Assembly: GCA_001600695.1 (NCBI GenBank)
Contig: BCKQ01000003.1
Span: 1,897,934 to 1,961,933, forward strand
Source of the DNA: Ascoidea asiatica
Lineage: Eukaryota; Ascomycota; Saccharomycetes; Ascoideales; Ascoideaceae
DNA length: 64,000 nt
Reading direction: 5' to 3'
Below the pieces are notes generated by a model that did not search any database, was not told the origin of the DNA, and worked only from the letters and a program-made list of their open reading frames with translations. A program made the translations under genes and the position numbers. Positions 53,305 through 63,340 of this stretch are shown one piece after another. Positions within the stretch are counted from its first letter, which is position 1. Every line of letters starts with the position of its first letter.

Positions 53305-54444
53305 TCAATTGTTAACATTACTGATACCTTTACCTTTTTCTAATAATATATTTATAATATTTTTTTGACAATTTATTGCACTTTTTTGAATATTTTCAAA
53401 AGTTCCACTACCAATATGTGGTGTACAAATAACATTATTAAATTTTAATAATTCTTCACTAATATATGGTTCATTTTCAAATACATCTAATCCTGCATAT
53501 GAAATATATTTATTTTTAATTCCTTCAATTAAATCTAATTCATTAATAATTTTTCCTCTACTTATATTAATAATTTTAATTCCTTTTTTACAATAATAAA
53601 TTGTTTTTTTATTTAATAAATATTTTGTTTTTTCATTTAATGGTAATGAAAATATTATTACATCACAAATTGATGCAATTTCTTTAAAATTTGAATGATA
53701 AATTAATGGAAAATTTAATTCAAATTTTTTAATTTCTTCATTTGTTAATTCTTTACTCTTAGTATAATGAATAATCATATTCATTGAATTTAATCTTTTA
53801 GCTAATTCTTTACCAATTGATCCTAATCCAACAATACCTGCAACTTTACCTTTAATTGAATTGAAATTTTTATTTGGTAAAATAATTTCATTATTATTAT
53901 TATTTATAATAGTATTAAAATATCTAAAAGAATTAATAACATTAAATAATGCAACATCCGCAACTTGATCTGATGCTAAAGATGGTGTATTACAAAGAAT
54001 TATATTTCTTTCTTTTAATAATTTTAGATCAAATCTATCATATCCATTTGAACTTGTTGCAATTACTCTTAAACTTTTTGGAAAATTATTAATAATTTCT
54101 TCATTAACTGGTATTATACCATTTTTACTCATTATACCACCATTACCCCCTGACGCAAACCAAAGTGCATTAATATCATAATATTTATTTTCCAAATCAA
54201 TTAAAAATTGTTCTTTTGATGAAAATGTATAAAACTATCAAATTGTTAGTTAATTAATTTTAAGTTATTGGTCATTATATGAAAAAAAAATTTTTAATCA
54301 ATTAATTTCATTATTTCCAATAAAATTTAACATTATTTAACTCACTTGAACATCAAATTTAGCGTTAAATTCTTTAAATTCATCACTATCAATGAAAACT
54401 TCATTAACTGCTAATACTTTTAACAAAGGTTTATCATTCGTCAT
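53305..54444 (-). CDS. D-isomer-specific 2-hydroxyacid dehydrogenase (glyoxylate/hydroxypyruvate reductase-like), two exons (54346-54444 and 53305-54234)
   Basis: These enzymes reduce 2-keto acids such as glyoxylate with NAD(P)H. Splicing 54235-54345 joins MTNDKPLLKVLAVNEVFI...FDVQ to FYTFSSKEQFLIDLENKYYD, giving 342 residues. The family parts are a substrate-domain stretch ATSSNGYDRFDLKLLKERNI, the nucleotide-binding fold GIVGLGSIGKELAKRL (about 166-181), INISRGKIINELDL (catalytic Arg), LDVFENEP (catalytic Glu) and CTPHIGSGT (catalytic His). S. cerevisiae Gor1 (350 residues) has the same plan. HYTKSK after the Rossmann strand lacks an acidic residue, which may favour NADPH. Substrate is not determined. 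The second exon has no good ATG of its own, supporting the spliced start. Confidence 0.88.
54235..54345 (-). other. Spliceosomal intron in the 2-hydroxyacid dehydrogenase gene
   Basis: This 111-bp phase-0 intron has a GTGAGT donor, an AACTAAC branch-like site and a TAG acceptor about 12 nt further on. It removes an in-frame stop and adds the N-terminal strand expected for the family. Confidence 0.87.
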
Positions 54445-55037
54445 GACTATTTTAGAGAATATATGTCTAATTCCATTAATAATTATGATTCTATTATTTA
54501 CTTTAATTCATTTATTTCAATTATTTCTCGATTCTTAGATTCATTGAGTAAAAGTGACTTGTTCAGAAATTGAAACCATTTTTGAGGGTCTTCTTTTTCT
54601 GGAAAAGACTTACTCAAATTTACAGCGCAGAAATAATAAATATTATGCCAAATTTGGCAAAAGATTGTTGAAATGTGAAATTATAATGCATTACATGATA
54701 TTTCAGGAAAACATTTCATAAAATATCATAAAAGATGAAGAAGAAGAAGAAAAAGAAAAAGAAAAAGAAAAAAAATACTTGTATATAATGTTACTGATTA
54801 CACTTATTACTTTGGTTATGAATGAATGACCAACTTAATTTGAGTATAAATGCACTAATGTATATAATATGAGAATGAATAAAGAAAGTAAAAGGAAGCC
54901 AAGTTTAATGTACAATTTCAGCAAAAATGAAATAGGAATTGAACAAAAAAAAAGAAAGTTGAAAACTTTCAAATGAAAAGCAAATGGATTATGAGAAAGA
55001 GAATTGAAAAATGAAGAAAAATTAATTTAATTAAGTA
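54445..55037. other. Intergenic region upstream of the dehydrogenase
   Basis: This 593-bp AT-rich spacer contains a GAAGAAGAAGAAAAAGAAAAAG purine-rich run near 54738-54770. No GC-rich island or gene was seen. Confidence 0.45.
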
Positions 55038-56972
55038 CTATTTTGTCCATAAACAGACTGTATTATCAGCACCTGCACTAGCTAATATACATCTTATACT
55101 TTTATCCAATTTAATTAATTCTTTTTTTTCTTTTTCTTTAGCTCTTATTGATTCTTTTAATGAATTTTCTTCTTTCAATATTTCTTCTTTTGATTTCAGA
55201 CCATTTATTTCTTCTTTTGATTGATTATTAATACTTTTATCTTTATCAGAACTGTTTGAATTATCAGAAAGTTTATCATTTCCATTAACTTGATTTTTAT
55301 TATTTTCTTTTTCTTTTTCTTTCTCATTTTGATTTTGATTTTCGGCGTTAACAATAGATATTTTATTATTATTTTCATTATCATTATCATTATCACTTTC
55401 ATTGTCGATTGTATTTTCAAAATTTATACAAGGAGCAAAACAAATTTCATTTATAAAACTTTGATGAGCACCAGATAAAGTTCTTATACATTTTATATTA
55501 TCATAATTTGATAAAGTTAAATCCCAAATTTTTATAGTTTTATCATCAGAAGAAGAAAATAAATATCTTCCACTTGGATGAATTTGTAAAGATCTAACCC
55601 AAGAAGTATGACCTTTTAAATCAACTAATAAAGTTCCAGTTGGATTTGAAGAAGGTAATGGAGGTCTATGTGGTCTTATAATTGGTAAAGGTAATAACCA
55701 AATTTTAATTGAATCATCTCTTGCACATGAACAACAATATTTATAACCTAATTTATCATAATTTTGATTATTTATTAATTCATTTGATAATAATTTTTTA
55801 GCTAATTTATCAAGAAATTTATTTGAAATTAATGGAAAAAATTTACAATCTTCAACAACTTGATTATGACCAATTAATAAAGCTAAACCATTACCAGAAT
55901 CACCATGAGATAATCTAATTGATTGATCATTTGAACAAGATAATAAAAAATCATCATTTTTAGAAATATGTAAAGATCTAACCCAATTTGAATGTCCAAT
56001 AAAAGATTTTAAGCACCAACCATTAGTTATATCCCATAATCTTATTGAATTATCTCTTGAACAACTAAATAAATGATTTGGATTTGAATTTTTAAAAATT
56101 ACAGAAGATATTGAATGATCATGACCTGATAAAGTTCTTATTAAATTATAATTATTATTTGAATCCCAAATTTTTATAAATAAATCTGAAGAACAAGTTA
56201 CCATTAAATATGATTTATTTGAATTTGAATTTAAATTCTGAATTGAATTATTATCTATTATATTATTATTATTATTATTGTTATTATTTGAGGATATGGT
56301 ATTCGATATTGAATTATTATTGTTAATATTTTTAATATTATTTATATTATTTGTATTATTTGATAAAGAAAGATCAATTGGTAATGGAGAAAAACAACAA
56401 TGATTAATTGATCTTGAATGAGCATTTTTATTTGATAATTCAGGTTGAATTGGATTTAAAAGATCCCAAAGATTAAAAGAACCATCATTACAAACAGATA
56501 TTAAATATGGTAAAATTGGATGAATTGCAATTGAATTTACTTGAGATTTATGAGCTTTTAAAGAAATTGAATAATTATTTGGTATCCAATTAATTTTTTT
56601 TAAATTTAAATTTAAATTTCTTGGATCAGTTGTTGATAAATTTTGAAAAGAATTTGATAAGATAATTGAATTTGAACTATTATTAATATTATTATTATTA
56701 TTGTTATTATTATTGTTATTATTAATAATTTCATTCAATTGTTTATTCTTATTTTCCAATTCAATTAATTTTTTTTGTAATCGTATAACAGTGGACCATT
56801 TTTTCTCTAATAAATTTGATTCTAAATTTGAAATATTATCAAAATTATCATTATTAAAAGTTAAAGATAATTTTAACAGATCTAAAATTTCTTCATCAAT
56901 TTCATGATTTTTCAAATAAATTATAATAGCTCTATTCAAATCATTTTTTTGTCTAGTTGTTAGAGCAGACAT
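55038..56972 (-). CDS. PAC1: Dynein regulator Pac1 (LIS1)
   Basis: Pac1/LIS1 binds the dynein motor domain and is needed for dynein targeting to microtubule plus ends and nuclear positioning. The 644-residue protein has a LisH motif at about 10-35 (RAIIIYLKNHEIDEEILDLLKLSL) and a coiled coil at about 60-85 (LQKKLIELENKNKQLNEII). A poly-Asn linker is followed by seven WD repeats, each ending in the WD-type strand: DGSFNLWD, DLFIKIWD, DNSIRLWD, DQSIRLSH, DDSIKIWL, DKTIKIWD and DNTVCLWTK. Two large Asn/charged insertions interrupt the propeller, one between repeats 1 and 2 and one before repeat 7. Pac1 of S. cerevisiae is 494 residues, the difference being mostly these inserts. Confidence 0.95.
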   Translation of the reverse strand: MSALTTRQKNDLNRAIIIYLKNHEIDEEILDLLKLSLTFNNDNFDNISNLESNLLEKKWSTVIRLQKKLIELENKNKQLNEIINNNNNNNNNNNNINNSSNSIILSNSFQNLSTTDPRNLNLNLKKINWIPNNYSISLKAHKSQVNSIAIHPILPYLISVCNDGSFNLWDLLNPIQPELSNKNAHSRSINHCCFSPLPIDLSLSNNTNNINNIKNINNNNSISNTISSNNNNNNNNNIIDNNSIQNLNSNSNKSYLMVTCSSDLFIKIWDSNNNYNLIRTLSGHDHSISSVIFKNSNPNHLFSCSRDNSIRLWDITNGWCLKSFIGHSNWVRSLHISKNDDFLLSCSNDQSIRLSHGDSGNGLALLIGHNQVVEDCKFFPLISNKFLDKLAKKLLSNELINNQNYDKLGYKYCCSCARDDSIKIWLLPLPIIRPHRPPLPSSNPTGTLLVDLKGHTSWVRSLQIHPSGRYLFSSSDDKTIKIWDLTLSNYDNIKCIRTLSGAHQSFINEICFAPCINFENTIDNESDNDNDNENNNKISIVNAENQNQNEKEKEKENNKNQVNGNDKLSDNSNSSDKDKSINNQSKEEINGLKSKEEILKEENSLKESIRAKEKEKKELIKLDKSIRCILASAGADNTVCLWTK

Positions 56973-57409
56973 TGTGTAATTTATATTTTCCCCAAAAAAA
57001 AAATAAAACTTCTAAAACAGTTTTAAAACTTTTTGAAATTTAAAACTTGTACAGTATTTATTCTTATTTTTAAACAAATCTATAAATCTATAAATCTAAA
57101 AATCTAAAAATCTATAAATTCATGAACCCATATATTTCTTTTGCCAACCAGATATAGTACTTTAATAGTGTAATACTGTGATAGAAGTAATCGATCAAGA
57201 GTGAATCTGTTTGAATGTAAGATATATTCATTCCCTATTCATATTTCTCTGAGTTAAGCTGTATTCTTTTCACCAGGTCCAAGCTTTATCAAACTTTTGT
57301 TTATGTTTTCTCTGATCCAGAACCAGTACACCTCCTAAAAGGGGTTTGTTTACATAAAAGGGGTTTCAAAACAAACAGAACTAAAAAGTTACAAAAAAAT
57401 AGGTTAAAA
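56973..57409. promoter_or_regulatory. Intergenic region between PAC1 and tRNA-Arg
   Basis: AT-rich promoter of PAC1 with the 8-bp tandem repeat listed below. TTTT directly follows the tRNA 3' end (plus-strand AAAA at 57406-57409) as the Pol III terminator. Confidence 0.55.
57076..57115. repeat. Tandem repeat, 8-bp unit AAATCTA(T/A) x5
   Basis: Five copies with T/A variation at the last base lie about 100-145 bp upstream of the PAC1 start. Confidence 0.9.
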
Positions 57410-57482
57410 CATCCTTGGCAGGACTCGAACCTGCAATCTCCTGATTCGTAGTCAGACGCGTTAACCATTGCGCCACAAAGAT
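57410..57482 (-). tRNA. tRNA-Arg(ACG)
   Basis: The minus strand folds into a complete 73-nt cloverleaf. The acceptor is ATCTTTG/CAAGGAT with one T-G pair and discriminator G73. The D arm is GCG-CAATGGTTAA-CGC, the anticodon arm TCTGA-CTACGAA-TCAGG (anticodon ACG, first pair T-G), the variable loop AGATT, and the T arm GCAGG-TTCGAGT-CCTGC. The layout matches S. cerevisiae tRNA-Arg(ACG). The B box GGTTCGAGTCC is intact, TTTT follows directly and there is no intron. Confidence 0.97.
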
Positions 57483-57692
57483 GCTTTGATGTTGTTTTTA
57501 TGGCAAAACTCAAAAATACAAATGACGACACCTGAGAATGGGCGGTAGTTTTATTTTGATTTTGTTACCCATCTCAAGACATAACATTAATTCATTTGGC
57601 ATTTGCTTTATTAAAAGCTTCTTTCAGGTGAGACTTTTACTTTGATCTTTATTATTAACATATACACAGTATTTTCACATATTTCTATTGTA

Positions 57693-58868
57693 ATGTCAGA
57701 AACATATGAGACACCTTCAAAATCTTTAGATTCAATTATAACTTCTATAGATTTATTATTGAATTCTGGTTTAAGACAAGATTCTATTGAATTTCAATCA
57801 AAATTAAATGAAATTTTTAAAAAATTATTCAATTTAAAAAAAGTAGTCACTGAATTGAATTTATTTTCAATAAATGAATCTTTAGAAGATTTAAATACTA
57901 ATTATATAAAGTTTTTATCTTTAGATTATTATTTAGCTTTATTATCTTCAAAAAAATTCTCAAAGGATAATCCATTAGCTTTTAAAATTAAAGTTAAAGA
58001 TTTAAAATTATCAAAAATCTTATATATACAATTTTTAAATAATTTAGATAATTATTCAATTTTAAATCCTGATCAAAAGAAAAAATTCAAAATTTTGCAA
58101 AAATCTGAAAAAGATTCTAATGGTAATCTTTATGATAGTGATAGTGATAAAGAAAATGATAAAAACAACAGTAGATCAGAAATTAATGATTTATTAACTC
58201 CAATGCAGAAACGAGATGAAAAAATTAAATTATTTAAATTAGAAAAATCAATTAATGAAAAATTAAATTATCTCCAAAATAAATATAAAAATTTAAATTC
58301 AGATGATATTCAAGATGAAAATTTAAGAAATTTATATTTAACAAAAATAAATTTATTATCTTTTAATGCTTTTAAAGAATTTGAAAATATTTCAATGGAA
58401 ATTCAATTATTATCAAATAGATCCAATAATGCTCCTCAGATACAAGAATTAATTAAAGATAAGGATTCAATTAATAATAATAATATATTATCAAAAGAAA
58501 ATAATTATGGATATACTGAGAATTTAGAAGTTTTAAAGTCTTCAATACTTTCAAAAGAAGGTAAAGTTTTAAAACCTTTTACATTATATTCCAAAAAAGA
58601 TGATCTTAAAAAAAAAGTTTTTGGTTATGGTCAAGTATTACCAACAATGTCTGTTGAAGAATATCTTGAAGAAGAAGTTAAAAGAGGTGGTATTATTCCA
58701 TCTCAAACAATAACTGGAAACGAAGATAATAATAGTGATAGTGAGAATGATAGTGAGAATGAAGAAAATAAAAACTATGATAATTATGGTGTCTATAAGA
58801 AAAGAGAATGGGATGAGTTTGTTGACACTCATCCCAGAGGAAGTGGTAACACAATGAACATGGGCTAG
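57693..58868 (+). CDS. TAP42: TAP42 (alpha4) type 2A phosphatase-associated protein
   Basis: Tap42 binds PP2A-like catalytic subunits (Pph21/22, Sit4) and mediates TORC1 signalling. The 391-residue protein starts at the ATG giving MSETYETPSKS; an upstream in-frame ATG at 57642 would add 17 hydrophobic residues that do not look like the family. The N-terminal helical domain includes LFNLKKVVTELNLFSINE and PMQKRDEKIKLFKLEKSI, the (R/K)-D-x-K-I...(K)-E pattern typical of TAP42. The C-terminus has the signature region VFGYGQVLPTMSVEEYLEEEVKRG and KKREWDEFVDTHPRGSGNTMNMG. This matches the conserved DW(D)xFxDxNPRGSGNxMNRG ending. Length is close to S. cerevisiae Tap42 (366). Confidence 0.94.
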   Translation: MSETYETPSKSLDSIITSIDLLLNSGLRQDSIEFQSKLNEIFKKLFNLKKVVTELNLFSINESLEDLNTNYIKFLSLDYYLALLSSKKFSKDNPLAFKIKVKDLKLSKILYIQFLNNLDNYSILNPDQKKKFKILQKSEKDSNGNLYDSDSDKENDKNNSRSEINDLLTPMQKRDEKIKLFKLEKSINEKLNYLQNKYKNLNSDDIQDENLRNLYLTKINLLSFNAFKEFENISMEIQLLSNRSNNAPQIQELIKDKDSINNNNILSKENNYGYTENLEVLKSSILSKEGKVLKPFTLYSKKDDLKKKVFGYGQVLPTMSVEEYLEEEVKRGGIIPSQTITGNEDNNSDSENDSENEENKNYDNYGVYKKREWDEFVDTHPRGSGNTMNMG

Positions 58869-58889
58869 TCTTTGCACCTTCATTTTCGC

Positions 58890-58988
58890 CTTCTTTACCT
58901 TCTTTACCTTCTTCACCTTCTTCATCTTCTTCATCTTCTTCATCTTATTCATCTTCTTCATCTTCTTCACCTTCTTCACCTTCTTCAC
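58890..58988. repeat. Tandem repeat, 9-bp unit CTTCTT(T/C)A(C/T) x11
   Basis: Eleven imperfect 9-bp units begin 21 bases past the TAP42 stop codon. The frame stays open on both strands (Phe/Thr on plus, Lys-rich on minus), which explains the spurious minus-strand ORF here. Confidence 0.92.
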
Positions 58989-59361
58989 CTACTTCTTTAC
59001 CTTACGTACATAAACTATCAATCAATATATTGACTATGAGAAATATTCACTCGGATGTAAATTTGATATTAAGCATTGGTGTAAGCTGTGATTATATCAG
59101 CACACGTGATTCCATGGCGGTTTTGATCTGGAAATTTCTGCGGAAATTTATTTATTTTTTTTTTGAGAATTTGAAATTTTTATATTTTTTTGGGTTTTAT
59201 TGAAAAATTGATATTGTAAAATTTAAAAATGTACGTTCCATTTGATATACTTTATATGAAATAATTAGAATAAGATCTAATAATATCTTTCAAAGCTTTT
59301 TGTGTTATACAATAATATATTCTTCTTTTTTTCTTTCTTTCTATATTTCATATAACTCAAA
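58989..59361. promoter_or_regulatory. RRP14 promoter region with E-box and RRPE-like sequence
   Basis: CACGTG lies at 59103-59108, followed by CCATGGCGGTTTT. TTTGAAATTTTTAT at about 59170-59183 resembles the RRPE element found before ribosome-biogenesis genes. No PAC (GATGAG) copy was found. Confidence 0.4.
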
Positions 59362-60774
59362 ATGAGTAACTCATTGGAACAACGATTGAAACAAAATTCA
59401 TCTGCCTTTGATGGATTATTATCTTTAATTCCAGCAAAATATTATTATGATGAAGATACTACAGATCAATGGCAAAAGAAAAAAACAAGTAAATTGGAGA
59501 AAAAATTAAATAAAAGAGCAAAATTAAATCCAACTGATTTAAAAAATTCGAAATCAAAAAAAAATTTAAGTGCTGCAGAAGTTTTAAAAGAAAGAAGTAA
59601 AAATGCAAAACCATTAATTATACCTGGCTCACTTAATAGAAATTTAAAAAGAAAATTACAAGATAATAATACATCTAATGAAGATATACAAGAAACTGAT
59701 AGTACCAATGATAATGATGATAATGATAATGATAATGAGAGTAATGATGATAATAATAATGATAATAGTATTAAAAATATTGATAAAGATAATGATGATA
59801 ACAATATTAATGATGATAAAGATAAAGTGCTGGAAATACGAATGGAAGATGCTTCCGAAGAACCGACTGTGGTCTTTGATGATGAAGGAAATGAAGTTGA
59901 ACTCAATGACATTGCCTCTTCTTCTATAGAAACTCCAACAAAAAAATCAAAAAATAGGTCTGAAGAAGAAGAGAAAAAAAGACAAGAAAATATTGAAAAA
60001 TTAAAAGAAAAATTACAAAGTAAAATTTCTTCAATGAGAAAACAGAGAAAAGCAGAAAAAGGAAATGAAAAATCAAGGGAAGAAATTTTAGAAGAACGTC
60101 GTAAAAAACAAGAAAAAAGAAAAGAATTAAAAAAATTAAAAAAAGCTGAGGAAGAAGAAGAAGAAAAAAAAAAAAAAAAATCTGATAAAAATATTAAAAA
60201 AGAATCTGACTTAGATTTAAATTCTGATTCTGATTCTGAATTAGATTTAGATAATGATGATGATAATAATTTAAATGAAGAAAGTACAATGTTTTCAAAT
60301 ATTGTATTTAATGATGGTGATAAAGTAACTTCAGATTTATCAAATTTAAGAAAAAAGGGTAAAAAGAAAGGTCCTGCAAATAAAGATTATAAAGCACATT
60401 TAACAATTTTACAAAAAGAAAAAGATAAATTCACTCATTTAGATGATGATGAAAAGAAAGATATTTTAGAAAAAAATAAATGGAGTAAAGCTATGAAACA
60501 AGTTGAAGGTGTTAAAATGAAAGATGATGAAGTTTTATTAAAAAAAGCTATTAAGAGAAAAGAAAAACTTAAAAAGAAATCTGAAAAAGAATGGAAAGAA
60601 AGAAATAAATTTGTAACTAATCAAATAAGTGCAAGACAGAAGAAAAGGGAAGAAAATTTACAATTAAGAAGAGAAAATAAAGGGAAAAAGAGAAAACAAC
60701 AAGTTAAATTAAAAAAATTTACCGGTGTTTCTAAACCAAAAAGGGCTGGGTTTGAAGGTCGTCTTAAAAAATGA
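59362..60774 (+). CDS. RRP14: Ribosome biogenesis protein Rrp14 (SURF6 family)
   Basis: Rrp14 acts in the nucleolus in early 60S and 40S subunit maturation. The 470-residue protein (434 in S. cerevisiae) starts with the family's conserved N-terminus: LEQRLKQNSSAFDGLLSLIPAKYYYDEDTTDQWQKKK. A variable acidic/Asn region follows, then VLEIRMEDASEEPTVVFDDEGN. The SURF6 basic coiled-coil region has FSNIVFNDGDKV, LTILQKEKDKFTHLDDDEKK, KNKWSKAMKQVEGVKMKDDEVLLKKAIKRKEK and KSEKEWKERN. It ends with a lysine-rich tail containing KPKRAGFEGRLKK. All SURF6 landmarks are in order. Confidence 0.95.
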   Translation: MSNSLEQRLKQNSSAFDGLLSLIPAKYYYDEDTTDQWQKKKTSKLEKKLNKRAKLNPTDLKNSKSKKNLSAAEVLKERSKNAKPLIIPGSLNRNLKRKLQDNNTSNEDIQETDSTNDNDDNDNDNESNDDNNNDNSIKNIDKDNDDNNINDDKDKVLEIRMEDASEEPTVVFDDEGNEVELNDIASSSIETPTKKSKNRSEEEEKKRQENIEKLKEKLQSKISSMRKQRKAEKGNEKSREEILEERRKKQEKRKELKKLKKAEEEEEEKKKKKSDKNIKKESDLDLNSDSDSELDLDNDDDNNLNEESTMFSNIVFNDGDKVTSDLSNLRKKGKKKGPANKDYKAHLTILQKEKDKFTHLDDDEKKDILEKNKWSKAMKQVEGVKMKDDEVLLKKAIKRKEKLKKKSEKEWKERNKFVTNQISARQKKREENLQLRRENKGKKRKQQVKLKKFTGVSKPKRAGFEGRLKK

Positions 60775-61603
60775 AATTAGACTGTTAATCACTAAAATCA
60801 CTATTTAATTGACTTTCATTTTATTCTAAATAAAGGTTTTTGTATAAAATAATAAAATTCATAAAGTTTATTAATAATAAAATATTTTGATGACCAAAAA
60901 ATCTCCACGAATAGTAGAAAAACACTTAACTAAAATACTATTTGAATTATTCAGTTAAAATCATAAAAATCAATCTCAAAAGGGATTTCACCCCTATAAT
61001 TTTTACAAAAGATAGAATTCGAATAACTTAATCTCCCCAATACAATTCAAGTTTGACTAAATAAACTCTCTATGCTTCTTTCATTTTAGATTTCGAAGAT
61101 AAGAAAACCAACCAATTCCCCAAGTTTTTTTGTAAATCAACACACACTTGGCTGAAAGCCAAAATTTCAAAATTGACTTCTCAAAAGTACATTATTGTTT
61201 TCTCCCCCAGAGAAAAAAAAAACTAAATATTCTCAACGTTAATCAATTTTTTCGTAAAACCAAAATATTTCCAGATTTTCAAGAAAAGAATTTTGTGTAG
61301 AAAAATAAAAAGAAAAAAAGCAAAAAAAGAAGATCCGTAAATATGGCTCCGGAAAGTGATTTAGTCCTTGCCATGTGATCAAATAAACGAGCAAAAAATT
61401 TAAATTTTTTTTTCACAGCATCTCTAAGTTATAAAAAAATTTAGTTCGAGAAAGTATTAGCATTTTTAATACTTTTTTTTACTTTTTTTTATTTTACTTC
61501 AAAATTTTCGAAGTCATACTAGTATTTGGTTCATTTTGAATTTCAAACTATCAAAAAATATTGTTTTAAATCCTGATTTTCTTGAAGCTTTAAAATAAAT
61601 AAA
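60775..61603. promoter_or_regulatory. Intergenic region upstream of URA7
   Basis: This 829-bp AT-rich region includes TGGCTCCGGAAAG and CCATGTGATC near 61345-61380. T/A tracts surround the URA7 start. No coding frame or repeat was recognised. Confidence 0.45.
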
Positions 61604-63340
61604 ATGAAATTTGTTGTTATTTCTGGTGGTGTTATTAGTGGTATTGGAAAAGGTGTTATTGCATCTTCCACAGGCTTATTGCTTAAAACTTTAGGTTTGA
61701 ATGTTACGTCGATTAAAATCGATCCATATATGAATATTGATGCAGGAACAATGTCACCATTAGAACATGGTGAAGTATTTGTTATGAATGATGGAGGTGA
61801 ATCAGATTTAGATTTAGGAAACTATGAAAGATACTTAAATGTCACTTTAACAAAAGATCATAATATTACCACAGGAAAAGTTTATTCTTCAGTAATTTCA
61901 AAGGAAAGAAAAGGTGATTATTTGGGTAAAACAGTTCAAGTTGTTCCTCATTTAACTAATGAAATTCAAGATTGGCTAGAAAGGGCTTCAAGAATTCCAG
62001 TTGATGGTACTGATAGACAACCAGATGCTTGTATTATTGAGTTAGGTGGTACAATTGGTGATATTGAAAGTGCTCCATTTGTAGAAGCTTTAAGGCAATT
62101 TCAATTCAGGGTTGGTAAAGAAAATTTTTTATTAATTCATGTTTCTTTGGTTCCTGTTATAAACGGTGAACAAAAGACAAAACCAACTCAAGCTGCTATC
62201 AAGGATTTAAGATCTTTAGGTTTAATTCCAGATATGATTGCATGTAGATGTAGCGAAAATTTAGATATTGCAACCATTGAAAAAATTTCAATGTTTTGTA
62301 TGGTTGGTAATGATCAAGTCTTAGGAGTTCACGATCTTAAATCTACTTATCATGTTCCTTTATTATTAAAAGATCAAAAGCTTTTGGAATTTTTAAATGA
62401 AAGACTAAAGTTAGATCAAATCAAAATTTCAAATGAAGACATACTTAGAGGTAGTTTATTATTATCAAATTGGAAAAGTTTATGTCATACAGTTGATACT
62501 TCTTTTGAAACTGTTAAAATTGCAATGGTTGGTAAATATACTCATTTAAAAGATTCTTATTTATCAGTAATCAAATCTTTGGAACATGCAGCAATGAAAT
62601 TAAAGAAACGTTTGGAAATTATTTGGATTGAAGCCAGTGACTTAGAAAATCAGTCATCAATTAGTGATAAAGCAAATTTTCATACTGCATGGAAATCACT
62701 TTGTGAAGCAGATGGTATTTTAGTTCCAGGTGGATTTGGTAATAGAGGTATTGAAGGTATGGTTGAAGCTGCGAAATGGGCAAGGGAAAATGATATTCCT
62801 TATTTAGGAATATGTTTAGGTTTGCAAGTTGCAACTATAGAATTTTGTAGAAATATTTTAAATATTGAAAATGCAACTTCTGAAGAATTTTTTCCTGATA
62901 TTAGTGATGATAAAAAAGTTATTATTTATATGCCTGAAATTGACAAAGATAAATTAGGTGGAACTATGAGATTAGGATCTAGAATTACCAAATTTCAAGA
63001 GTCTGCAAAATCGTCTAAAATTAAAAAGTTATATGGTTCAAAAGATGAAATTTTAGAAAGACATCGTCATAGATATGAAGTAAATCCAAAATTTGTTGAA
63101 AAAATGGAATCAAATGGATTTTTATTTGTAGGAAAAGATGAAACAAATGAAAGAATGGAAATTTTTGAATTGAAAAACCATAAATATTATGTTGGAACTC
63201 AATATCATCCAGAATATGTTTCTAAAGTTTTAGAACCATCAAAACCATTTTTAGGTCTTATTGCAGCAAGTTCTGGCATTTTAGATGAAGTTTTAAATGA
63301 TGAAGAAATGTTAAAATATAATATCCATGTTGATTTTTAA
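61604..63340 (+). CDS. URA7: CTP synthase
   Basis: CTP synthase converts UTP to CTP using ATP and glutamine, the last step of pyrimidine nucleotide synthesis, and forms filaments. The 578-residue protein (579 in S. cerevisiae Ura7) begins MKFVVISGGVISGIGKGV, the P-loop-like synthetase motif. SIKIDPYMNIDAGTMSPLEHGE, GDYLGKTVQVVPHLTN, ELGGTIGDIESAPFVEALRQ and HVSLVPVINGEQKTKPTQ follow. The glutaminase half has VPGGFGNRGIEGM and LGICLGLQVA with the nucleophile Cys404, the catalytic His and Glu in YHPEY, and RHRHRYEVNP. I found no in-frame CTG codon. S. cerevisiae has two genes (URA7 and URA8); URA7/URA8 is the safer assignment. Confidence 0.98.
   Translation: MKFVVISGGVISGIGKGVIASSTGLLLKTLGLNVTSIKIDPYMNIDAGTMSPLEHGEVFVMNDGGESDLDLGNYERYLNVTLTKDHNITTGKVYSSVISKERKGDYLGKTVQVVPHLTNEIQDWLERASRIPVDGTDRQPDACIIELGGTIGDIESAPFVEALRQFQFRVGKENFLLIHVSLVPVINGEQKTKPTQAAIKDLRSLGLIPDMIACRCSENLDIATIEKISMFCMVGNDQVLGVHDLKSTYHVPLLLKDQKLLEFLNERLKLDQIKISNEDILRGSLLLSNWKSLCHTVDTSFETVKIAMVGKYTHLKDSYLSVIKSLEHAAMKLKKRLEIIWIEASDLENQSSISDKANFHTAWKSLCEADGILVPGGFGNRGIEGMVEAAKWARENDIPYLGICLGLQVATIEFCRNILNIENATSEEFFPDISDDKKVIIYMPEIDKDKLGGTMRLGSRITKFQESAKSSKIKKLYGSKDEILERHRHRYEVNPKFVEKMESNGFLFVGKDETNERMEIFELKNHKYYVGTQYHPEYVSKVLEPSKPFLGLIAASSGILDEVLNDEEMLKYNIHVDF

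Noticed and set aside
57301-57531. 76-codon minus-strand frame
   Set aside because: It overlaps the complete tRNA-Arg(ACG) gene; the translated part is the tRNA read as codons.
58638-58988. 116-codon Lys-rich minus-strand frame
   Set aside because: It is produced by the 9-bp minisatellite and the antisense of TAP42.
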